This document shows, piece by piece, positions 14,220-20,509 of a stretch of DNA of 20,509 nt. The stretch covers positions 43,838 to 64,346 of the forward strand of contig DIVA01000021.1 in assembly GCA_002435705.1 (NCBI GenBank), given 5' to 3'. Every line of letters begins with the position of its first letter. Positions within the stretch are counted from its first letter, which is position 1. The translations under genes were made by a program, and so were the position numbers. Origin of the DNA: Bacteriovoracaceae bacterium UBA6144. Lineage in GTDB: Bacteria > Bdellovibrionota > Bacteriovoracia > Bacteriovoracales > Bacteriovoracaceae. The notes under the pieces were generated by a model. It saw only the letters and a list, made by a program, of their open reading frames with translations, was not told the origin of the DNA and searched no databases.

Positions 14220-16625
14220 TTATGGTGAGGCGCAGTCGAGCTCTTCATTCGTTCCGTGAGGCAGTTTACGGTCACCACGGCACTGAACACTGTCGACAAT
14301 CTTCTGTGCGATCTGAGCGGGTGTACGGCCTTCACAGCCACGAGGTTTAGCATTGGCGTTCAGGCTTTGGAAATACGAGGGCATCTCGGAGATGGCCTTA
14401 TCCATGAGGTTCCCGTCAGAGCCGAGCCACTTGATCCTGGATTCCGGAGCTGGGTCACCATTACCCTCAACCCCTTGCTCGTTAGGGTCAACTAAACAGG
14501 AAGGAGGAGTTGGAATAGAAATGAGGCAGGAGTTGGGTGAGGCTTGCGCACTTAAATTTAACGGGACTTCACCTACGGCGTAAGGACGACCACTTTCGAG
14601 GGCCTGCGCAAAAAGTTTATCGGCATCAGCTTCACAATCACAATTATCGAGTACGTAGAAGCGAGGTTTTTTCATGCCTCCAAAGCTGAGATTATCCTTT
14701 GGTGCACTATTACGGTCATCACCCCACCATCCTCCGAGGACTTCACGGGCATAAGCACCTGGGTAGAGGACTTTCTCATACCTATCAACGACCGCCGCCT
14801 GGCCACCATTAATTTTTGCTTTGACGTAGTTGGCTTCGGTGGCGATGGCGCCTGGACCCACCACGCGACTATTTACGTCGAGCAGGGTCGCAAGCCCCTC
14901 GTTAGTGATCTTAAGATCATTCAGTAGAACCTTAAAGTCTGGGTCATCTTTTAGTTCAGCCAAGCTTTTATTTACCGGTGCCACAACTTTTTTAGAGCCA
15001 TCAACGGTAAAAAGAGCAGTTCTCAAAAGATGCGCTTTCATCGCATTCATTCGTCTGATTTGAGTCGCATTAGCGCCCTTAACCTCGAGGTCTTGGATCT
15101 CTTGCCTGATGTTTTTAAACACCCGATCAAAAGGTCCAGCATTCTTTCCTAGGCCAGCCACATTCTGATTGAAAAAACTTGGTGAAATGAGTGGACGTGT
15201 GGGCGCTTCTTTCATTTCGCGGTCACGGTAGCTAGGAGTGAGAACCTTTCTCTCTTTACCGGTGTTGGTATCAACCACAGTGGTAGGAGTGAAGCGGAAT
15301 CCAGTCATGCATTTTCGACAACCGATATGGAGTGGAGTGTGTGCATTGAGCTCGTCGGGCTCAAATTTTACTTTAAGCTCATTGCTGCCATTTTTAAGAT
15401 AAGGAGTGGCGGGCTTACACATTCTTTTACGAAGATTGCGGTCTAGATCCATGTCCGCGGCTAAAGCATTTTTAGCGGAGAAGCAATCATTGAGCGTAGT
15501 CGAGCGGCCAGAAGTGGCAAGGTCTGGGTAGCGATTCATATCCTGAATACCACCGAAGCCCTTTTGCATATTATTGTAGTAGGCGAGCAGCGCTGCGTTT
15601 TCTGGTGTCTTATTATTGGCGCCGGCCTGTTGCAAGGTTTTGTATTCACCCTTAGCGAACTGACTCTGTAGTGATGAACGTACATTCGCCGGCTGACTGT
15701 TAAAATGTCTCACGTGTTCTTTGACCATAGTCCGTGTTTGAGTATTTTTACACGCACTGATCATGTTTGGATCGCTCACACCGTTGTCGCGAAGGATTTT
15801 ATCAATGAGCTGATCCGCTTGCTGGTCACTGCTCACAGCTGTGATGCCGCCGGCGGCTTTGACAATTTGCATGGATGCCGCAAGATTCGATAGATGCACG
15901 AAGCGACGGCTAGCTGAAAACACAGAGGGAGCAATCGTACCGTCGCCAGTTTGGGTATCCACACCTTTGGCTTCAAAACCAATATCCACCACAGTCACTC
16001 TTCTTTCTTTACAGTCGACTCGGTAGTTTGGAATTTGCTCCTTTCTCTCGCGCACGGCCTCTCCGCGCGGGCTGTTGTATCCTTTGAGCTCTGGGGTCTG
16101 GACAAATCCAACAGGGGAGAGAATATCAGATATTGTTTTGGCGCGATCTTGAGCGAGTCTCGAGTTATTTTGTAAGCTCAGAGCGGGATTCGATCCAAAG
16201 CGCTGTCCATCGGCATAACCAGAAAGATTGAGCGTGCGGTTGCTGAGACACTTACTATCTCCAGCGCATCCGCTATTGAGGTAATCTTTGACGCGCGATA
16301 AAAGTAACTTGAGTTTTTCAGCCTCAGCAACCATTTGTGGTTTTAGTTCACTTTTTCCAGTCACAAAAAACTCATCACTCGGCATCCCGACTGAAATTTT
16401 TCCCGGAGATCCCACGTTGTCACTGGGCTGCCAATCTACGCAGAGCCCATTCTTCCCACCAATCACTTTCTTCGTGGCCAGCTCGTAAAAAAGGAGAAAA
16501 GCCCCAGCTTCAGCCTTCTCTTGCTCACTCATGTTATCCCATTGAGTAAGATCTGGCATGCGAGGCATGCCTGCGTGAGCCGGGGAGAGAATAAGAAAGA
16601 GGTTAAAAACAAATGAAAAGAGCAT
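14220..16625 (-). CDS. Exported Cys-rich protein with N-terminal OmpA-like domain
   Basis: The product is 801 residues with a signal peptide (1-18, cleavage after A-H-A). An OmpA-like peptidoglycan-binding domain occupies about 85-218. It shows the F-x-x-G-K-S-E-L-K strand, the loop L-S-G-Y-A-D139-G, and the helix with R156...D160-R161-A that contacts peptidoglycan in this family. The remaining 580 residues match no family I can name. Sixteen cysteines are spread over the mature chain, including I-G-C-R-K-C and N-C-D-C, consistent with disulfides. No transmembrane helix follows the signal, so it is probably periplasmic or on the inner face of the outer membrane, bound to the wall. An AAGGAA site precedes the ATG. 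It starts 17 bp after the small secreted gene and is the last gene of a three-gene export operon. Confidence 0.83.
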   Translation of the reverse strand: MLFSFVFNLFLILSPAHAGMPRMPDLTQWDNMSEQEKAEAGAFLLFYELATKKVIGGKNGLCVDWQPSDNVGSPGKISVGMPSDEFFVTGKSELKPQMVAEAEKLKLLLSRVKDYLNSGCAGDSKCLSNRTLNLSGYADGQRFGSNPALSLQNNSRLAQDRAKTISDILSPVGFVQTPELKGYNSPRGEAVRERKEQIPNYRVDCKERRVTVVDIGFEAKGVDTQTGDGTIAPSVFSASRRFVHLSNLAASMQIVKAAGGITAVSSDQQADQLIDKILRDNGVSDPNMISACKNTQTRTMVKEHVRHFNSQPANVRSSLQSQFAKGEYKTLQQAGANNKTPENAALLAYYNNMQKGFGGIQDMNRYPDLATSGRSTTLNDCFSAKNALAADMDLDRNLRKRMCKPATPYLKNGSNELKVKFEPDELNAHTPLHIGCRKCMTGFRFTPTTVVDTNTGKERKVLTPSYRDREMKEAPTRPLISPSFFNQNVAGLGKNAGPFDRVFKNIRQEIQDLEVKGANATQIRRMNAMKAHLLRTALFTVDGSKKVVAPVNKSLAELKDDPDFKVLLNDLKITNEGLATLLDVNSRVVGPGAIATEANYVKAKINGGQAAVVDRYEKVLYPGAYAREVLGGWWGDDRNSAPKDNLSFGGMKKPRFYVLDNCDCEADADKLFAQALESGRPYAVGEVPLNLSAQASPNSCLISIPTPPSCLVDPNEQGVEGNGDPAPESRIKWLGSDGNLMDKAISEMPSYFQSLNANAKPRGCEGRTPAQIAQKIVDSVQCRGDRKLPHGTNEELDCASP

Positions 16626-16642
16626 AAGTAAAATTCCTTATT

Positions 16643-16855
16643 TTAGCGGCCGATAGCACCCGAGCTAGGAGTTGAGGGAGAAGTAGAGGAGGCGGGAGCA
16701 TCTGAGGTGACATTCGTGTCCACTTGGCACAAACCCATCTGTGAATTGAGTTCCTCGTCAGTCAATTCCACTAATCCATTGGCCTCATTAGCGCTGGATA
16801 ATGGTGACAAGAAAAGTCCCGCTGCGATTAACAAAGTACCCATAAACAAGTTCAT
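16643..16855 (-). CDS. Small secreted protein with E-L-T-D-E-E-L motif
   Basis: The product is 70 residues. It has a Sec signal peptide at 1-22 (S-S-A before N23) and a mature part of about 48 residues. The mature part starts with a helix-prone segment E30-L-T-D-E-E-L36...M40-G41-L-C43 and ends in a Ser/Thr/Pro-rich tail. The ATG at 16855 has an AGAGGAG site 4-5 nt upstream. An in-frame TTG at 16915 would add 20 polar residues before the signal and is rejected. It lies 78 bp after the RHS-like gene and 17 bp before the OmpA-like gene. The L-T-D-E-E-L...G pattern resembles both leader segments of peptide precursors and a motif in small exported gammaproteobacterial proteins. I cannot tell which, and I assign no function. 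Confidence 0.72.
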   Translation of the reverse strand: MNLFMGTLLIAAGLFLSPLSSANEANGLVELTDEELNSQMGLCQVDTNVTSDAPASSTSPSTPSSGAIGR

Positions 16856-16933
16856 AAATCTCCTCTGAGACGAAACGTCTAAATTTATTTTACTGGTAAT
16901 CAGGCTTTTCACCAAATGTGCAAAATTTGCGTC

Positions 16934-18499
16934 TTATTGGACCAGGAGGATGGTGGGGTCAAAGCTGCGAGTCCATTCGAGAAACTTCATATAGATGGCA
17001 TAAAATTCAAGCTTTCCACGACTTACCTGTGGTCCCTGAATTTTCATCTCTTTGCCAGGCCCTGTAAATTCAATACCGGCCATGTCTCCCACCCGTGCTC
17101 TCCAGAGCTGCCCATCTTTATACTCAAGTTGAATACTCAGGGGATTTTTGCCCTGTCGCTCTAAACGGATGAGTTGCTCCCCATTATAGTGGGCGAGGAT
17201 TTTTTCTTGATTAAAAGCCAGCTGCATGGCCTTGCCATTTGTCACTGTGATCTGGGCACTGCCCTCAGGCCTGATGATTGAGGTAGGAACTTTGCCTGCT
17301 TCAGGCCAGGTGTATTTGTGAAATGAGCCATCGGGAAAATTAATCTCTAGAAGCCTATTGGAATCATCATAGTTAAAAGTATGAATGTTACTGCCTTCCA
17401 CGATTTTAGTCGGAAGTGAGCAGCAGGGAAGAAACTCTACCAACCTGTGTTGACTGCCCGCTTTATGCTCTTGGCTTACGAGAATTTTCTCTCCAGAGTT
17501 TCCTGGGCGATAGCGATACGTGATGCTTTGCGAACTCCCCGGTGACTCGTTGATCGAGAGAGTTGTTTCAGTGGCGGTCTCTTTCCAGCTATAGGTTTTA
17601 ACTTTATCTCCTTGAACTATTTTCATCACCCGATTTGATTTTGGATCATAGGTGATGGTCTCACTGAATTCACCTTGAGACAGTGAGGTTAAAAGTGTGG
17701 AGCTCCATTGGTAAGTCTGATTGGGGTAGCTTGTGCCAGTGGATTTTTCAAGCTGATAGTTGGTGTTGTATGAATAGAGAGTTTGCTTTTTACCGGTGTT
17801 AACTTTTTCTAAGCGGGCCCCGGTGGCGGACCATTGGAAGTCCATGTAGATTTTCTTATTACCTGAAAGTCTTTGCGGACGATCGCCTTTCCATTCAAGA
17901 TCAAGTGAGTAGGGACCGCGCCAGATTTTTTGTAATTTCCCTTCCTGATTAAATTCAGCCAAAATTTTTCCCTCACGACTCCATTGGATGCTTGACCCTA
18001 CTTTCTTGAGTGCTCCCAGCCCCACGGCCAATCCCTCCCACTGGCTGGCATCACTTTTGAGTGGTTGAGATTTATTTTTGGCAAAACTCTCCCAGCGCCC
18101 TTGCGGAGATTCACTGATCATTCGCAGTTGATAGTCTTTTTGGTCTTTCGTGAGTTTGGGATTTTCAAGAATTTCTTTTTTGGCTTCTGCTAATTTTTCT
18201 GGTGAAGATTCGAAGACAGAAATGGGTCCGGTTCCATTAGAGACAAGATAGATCGCTCCATCAGTTCCGAAGTCTAGTCTGGTTTCAAGGTTGCTACCCC
18301 AACCCAGTCCCCACCATCCCTGATGATCAGAGGCCGAGTCATAGACACGTTCCCATTTCCAAAGTTCTCCATTGGGAAGAGTCACTTGTTCTTCGATGAA
18401 CTGTGCGTGGTAGTTCCCTGTTCTCCAGTTCACAGCAGCTAAACTGAGAGAGGAATGGATGAGAGTGAAGGAGAGCAAAGAGAATAATAAATTTTTCAT
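16934..18499 (-). CDS. Exported RHS/YD-repeat protein without visible toxin domain
   Basis: The product is 521 residues with a signal peptide (about 1-21, before A-V-N-W). The first 80 mature residues resemble the DUF6531-like opening of RHS proteins, with N-W-R-T-G-N-Y, a W-K-W-E-R-V-Y-D segment and W-W-G-L-G-W-G-S-N. YD-type repeats follow from about 190 to 480, for example Y-D-P-K-S-N-R-V and Y-D-D-S-N-R-L-L with F-P-D-G-S-F-H-K-Y. RHS proteins form beta-cocoon shells that often carry a toxin at the C-terminus. This one stops soon after the repeats and has no recognisable cargo domain or D-P-x-G-L cleavage motif. It is the first gene of the export operon. A wall-side or surface shell protein is plausible, not proven. 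Confidence 0.82.
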   Translation of the reverse strand: MKNLLFSLLSFTLIHSSLSLAAVNWRTGNYHAQFIEEQVTLPNGELWKWERVYDSASDHQGWWGLGWGSNLETRLDFGTDGAIYLVSNGTGPISVFESSPEKLAEAKKEILENPKLTKDQKDYQLRMISESPQGRWESFAKNKSQPLKSDASQWEGLAVGLGALKKVGSSIQWSREGKILAEFNQEGKLQKIWRGPYSLDLEWKGDRPQRLSGNKKIYMDFQWSATGARLEKVNTGKKQTLYSYNTNYQLEKSTGTSYPNQTYQWSSTLLTSLSQGEFSETITYDPKSNRVMKIVQGDKVKTYSWKETATETTLSINESPGSSQSITYRYRPGNSGEKILVSQEHKAGSQHRLVEFLPCCSLPTKIVEGSNIHTFNYDDSNRLLEINFPDGSFHKYTWPEAGKVPTSIIRPEGSAQITVTNGKAMQLAFNQEKILAHYNGEQLIRLERQGKNPLSIQLEYKDGQLWRARVGDMAGIEFTGPGKEMKIQGPQVSRGKLEFYAIYMKFLEWTRSFDPTILLVQ

Positions 18500-18716
18500 A
18501 AACCTATATTAAATCAACTTTGCTTGCATTCGATGAAGGAATTGGGGAGTCAGAGTTTTGACAATGAAAAAAGTGAGAAAATGTCAGTACTCCCTAAGTC
18601 TTCAATAGGTGGTCTTAGCTATGCGTAAACAGAAAGATTGTTGAGTAAATAAGTACTTCTTAAGGCCTTTCACCTCGCGAGATCATGTAAGATTTCATGT
18701 CAGGAAACACACACCA

Positions 18717-18732
18717 CCACAATATGTAGTAT
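18717..18732. promoter_or_regulatory. Candidate NrdR box
   Basis: The 16-mer CCACAATATGTAGTAT matches the NrdR consensus acaCwAtATaTwgTgt at about 13 of 16 positions, including the CwATAT core and TwGT. It lies 80 bp before the nrdB start and just upstream of a promoter candidate. NrdR usually binds two boxes about three helical turns apart, and I found no clear second copy. Confidence 0.55.
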
Positions 18733-18739
18733 TTTTTTC

Positions 18740-18768
18740 TTGGCGAAAGTCAAAAACACCACTAGCCT
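18740..18768 (+). promoter_or_regulatory. Candidate nrdBA promoter
   Basis: TTGGCG (18740-18745) and TAGCCT (18763-18768) are separated by 17 bp, about 45 bp before the nrdB ATG. The -10 match is weak, which makes this tentative. The NrdR-box candidate lies immediately upstream of the -35. Confidence 0.25.
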
Positions 18769-18812
18769 AAAAACAAGCGAACACACACACAAACTTTTCA
18801 AGAGGAGAAGTC

Positions 18813-19799
18813 ATGAGCAATGAAATGCTATTACAACCAACCAACGATCGATTCGTTTTGTTTCCCATCAAACATCACGCGATCTGGGATATGTACAAGA
18901 AAGCGATGGCCAGTTTTTGGACTGCCGAAGAGATCGATCTCTACGCCGATCTGGGCGACTGGGAAGCTCTGAACGATCAAGAGCGCCACTACATCTCTCA
19001 CATCCTAGCGTTCTTTTCTGCCTCAGATGGCATTGTGAACGAAAACCTCGCCCTTCGTTTTTATAACGATGTGCAGATTCCTGAAGCCAGATCTTTTTAT
19101 GGCTTTCAGATCGCGATGGAAAACATCCACGCAGAAACTTACGGTCTTTTGATCGACACCTACATCAAAGATGAAAAGCAGAAGAACTATCTCTTCCACG
19201 CTATCGATAATATTCCATGTATCAAGAAGAAAGCCGATTGGGCCCTTCGCTGGATTTATTCAAATGACAATTTTGCTGAACGCCTGGTTGCCTTCGCGGC
19301 AATCGAGGGAATTTTCTTCTCGGGTTCTTTCTGTTCTATTTTTTGGCTTAAGAAGCGCGGCTTGATGCCGGGGCTGACTTTCTCGAATGAGTTAATCAGT
19401 CGCGACGAGGGACTGCACACAGATTTTGCCTGTCTTCTGTATAGGGATTATATACAGGACAAGCCGAGCAAAGAGCGCATTCTTGAGTTGATCACGGAAG
19501 CAGTAGAACTCGAGCAGGAATTCATCACCGAGGCGTTGCCTGTCTCTCTGATTGGGATGAACGCCGACATGATGAAAGAGTATATCCATTTCGTCGCAGA
19601 CCGCCTGCTTCGCACCTTGGGTTACGAGGATCATTACGGGGCGAAGAACCCCTTTGATTGGATGGAGCTTATCAGTATGCAGGGCAAGACAAACTTTTTT
19701 GAAAAGCGCGTAGCTGAGTATCAAAAAGCTGGTGTCATGCAGTCAACCAAGACAGAAGGTGGAAACGCTTTCGAATTTTCAATGAGTATGGATTTTTAG
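18813..19799 (+). CDS. nrdB: Class Ia ribonucleoside-diphosphate reductase, small (R2, beta) subunit
   Basis: The product is 328 residues. R2 holds the di-iron site and tyrosyl radical that drive reduction of ribonucleotides to deoxyribonucleotides by the R1 subunit. The metal ligands are visible: D72 in A-S-D-G-I-V-N-E-N, E103 and H106 in M-E-N-I-H, then Glu in A-A-I-E-G-I-F-F-S, and Glu/His in R-D-E-G-L-H. The radical Tyr is Y110 (H106 plus four), as in E. coli Y122, so this is an ordinary Tyr-radical enzyme. The segments around L-K-K-R-G-L-M-P-G-L-T-F-S-N-E-L are close to the eukaryotic type. The C-terminal tail ending in M-D-F should bind R1. The AGAGGAG site (18801-18807) supports the start. 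nrdA follows after 9 bp. Confidence 0.97.
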   Translation: MSNEMLLQPTNDRFVLFPIKHHAIWDMYKKAMASFWTAEEIDLYADLGDWEALNDQERHYISHILAFFSASDGIVNENLALRFYNDVQIPEARSFYGFQIAMENIHAETYGLLIDTYIKDEKQKNYLFHAIDNIPCIKKKADWALRWIYSNDNFAERLVAFAAIEGIFFSGSFCSIFWLKKRGLMPGLTFSNELISRDEGLHTDFACLLYRDYIQDKPSKERILELITEAVELEQEFITEALPVSLIGMNADMMKEYIHFVADRLLRTLGYEDHYGAKNPFDWMELISMQGKTNFFEKRVAEYQKAGVMQSTKTEGGNAFEFSMSMDF

Positions 19800-19808
19800 G
19801 AGAACACA

Positions 19809-20509
19809 ATGTTTGTAATCACTCGCTCTGGTAAACGTGAACCCGTTCAATTTGACAAAATCACGCACCGAATTTCACAACTTCTCTACGGACTTGATTC
19901 TGAGTTCGTGGATGCTTCTCAAGTCGCCAAGCGCACCATCCAAGGTCTCTTCGATGGCATCACGACGGAGGAGTTGGATAATCTATCGGCTGAGGTTTCA
20001 GCTTATTTGACCTCCAGTCACCCAGACTACGCTCGTTTGGCGGGTCGTATTGCGGTGGCCAACCTGCACCGTTCTACCAGTGACTCTTTCATGGAGACAC
20101 TGGATAAACTTTGGAACTTCACTCCTGACTATTCAGGCGAGAAGACTCCTTTGATCTCCCAAGACCTCTACGACTTTGCGACTCAGCATAAAGATCGCAT
20201 CTCTGCCGAGATTGCCTACTCGCGTGATTTTGAATTCGATTACTTCGGTTTCAAAACTCTTGAGCGCTCTTATCTTTTAAAAGTGCACAATAAAATCGTC
20301 GAGCGGCCTCAGCACATGTTCATGCGTGTCGCTCTCGGCGTGCAGCTTGGGAACATTGAAGAAGCACTCAAGACTTATCACATGATCTCTGAGGGCTGGT
20401 TTACCCACGCAAGTCCTACGCTTTTCAACGCTGGTACCAACAAGCCACAGATGTCTTCATGCTTTCTCGTCGCTGCTAAAGACGACTCCATCGAAGGCAT
20501 CTACGAGAC
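19809..20509 (+). CDS. nrdA: Class Ia ribonucleoside-diphosphate reductase, large (R1, alpha) subunit, 5' part
   Basis: The reading frame is open from the ATG at 19809 to the window end (233 codons), so the gene is cut by the window and not broken. R1 holds the active site and the allosteric sites. The N-terminus is an ATP-cone: V-I-T-R-S-G-K-R-E-P-V-Q-F-D-K-I at about 3-18. It is followed by the R1 N-terminal region with A-G-R-I-A-V-A-N-L-H and then H-A-S-P-T-L-F-N-A-G-T. C218 in S-S-C-F-L is the first redox-active cysteine and has the same number as in mammalian R1. A GGAG site lies 7 nt before the ATG, spanning the nrdB stop region. The intact ATP-cone suggests dATP feedback inhibition. 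Confidence 0.96.
   Translation, partial: MFVITRSGKREPVQFDKITHRISQLLYGLDSEFVDASQVAKRTIQGLFDGITTEELDNLSAEVSAYLTSSHPDYARLAGRIAVANLHRSTSDSFMETLDKLWNFTPDYSGEKTPLISQDLYDFATQHKDRISAEIAYSRDFEFDYFGFKTLERSYLLKVHNKIVERPQHMFMRVALGVQLGNIEEALKTYHMISEGWFTHASPTLFNAGTNKPQMSSCFLVAAKDDSIEGIYE

Larger units (their letters stand above)
18500..18812. other. Divergent intergenic region between the RHS-like gene and nrdB
   Basis: This 313-bp gap contains no convincing gene. It holds an NrdR-box candidate and an nrdB promoter candidate, listed separately. It also holds a direct repeat of TCATGT at 18683-18688 and 18695-18700 and an AC-rich run before the nrdB ribosome site. The sequence TTGACA at 18558-18563 has no convincing -10 partner. 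Confidence 0.6.

Noticed and set aside
16868..16880. Small hairpin AGACG-AAA-CGTCT between the RHS-like gene and the small secreted gene
   Set aside because: A 5-bp stem with no T-run is too weak to call a terminator, and it overlaps the region expected to be co-transcribed.
16856..16915. TTG start extending the small secreted protein by 20 residues
   Set aside because: It would place a polar stretch before the signal peptide, and the ATG at 16855 has a strong AGAGGAG site.
16934..17100. C-terminal toxin domain on the RHS-like protein
   Set aside because: The protein ends within about 40-60 residues of the last YD-like repeat, with no cleavage motif, no catalytic motif I recognise and no immunity-type gene downstream.
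18558..18586. Promoter with perfect TTGACA upstream of nrdB, perhaps for a small RNA
   Set aside because: No acceptable -10 hexamer lies at 16-18 bp spacing.

Overview
The window looks like a chromosomal segment of a predatory or gliding member of the Bdellovibrionota (Bacteriovorax/Bdellovibrio-like). This placement is inferred from a compact operon that resembles the Myxococcus Agl-Glt gliding machinery, from many signal-peptide and lipoprotein genes, and from moderate GC content. No rRNA, tRNA, insertion sequence or CRISPR array was seen. Gene density is high. The only gaps above 300 bp are 2392-2762 and 18500-18812, both regions where divergent transcription starts.

Region 1 (25-2391, minus strand) is a four-gene cluster transcribed rlmN-like > tcdA > MAPEG/YecN-like > DUF1232. 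Each junction is a 4-bp overlap (GTGA, ATGA, ATGA). The first two genes encode RNA-modification enzymes and the last two encode small membrane proteins. The RlmN-like protein has the whole radical-SAM core and both catalytic cysteines but lacks the usual N-terminal domain.

Region 2 (2763-13621, plus strand) is the centrepiece: nine genes with gaps or overlaps from -8 to about 40 bp, closed by a clear hairpin terminator. In order they encode a von Willebrand A (VWA) lipoprotein with a Gly-rich repeat spacer, an outer-membrane beta-barrel, a periplasmic TPR protein, a small secreted protein, a TolQ/ExbB-type channel (AglR-like), two ExbD/TolR-type proteins (AglQ/AglS-like), a large periplasmic TPR protein, a TPR lipoprotein (GltE/AglT-like), and an FHA-transmembrane-TonB-like protein (GltG/AgmX-like). 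Read together they form an envelope-spanning, proton-driven machine with its own candidate surface adhesin. The VWA lipoprotein is the likely counterpart of the Myxococcus adhesin CglB.

Region 3 (13650-18499, minus strand) holds a small hypothetical gene convergent with the motor operon, then an apparent three-gene operon of exported proteins: an RHS/YD-repeat protein without a visible toxin domain, a 70-residue secreted protein, and a cysteine-rich 801-residue protein with an OmpA-like domain. A 42-bp near-perfect hairpin follows the operon.

Region 4 (18813-20509, plus strand) is nrdB followed by the 5' part of nrdA, a class Ia ribonucleotide reductase of the type also found in eukaryotes. 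A good NrdR-box candidate lies upstream. nrdA runs off the window end.
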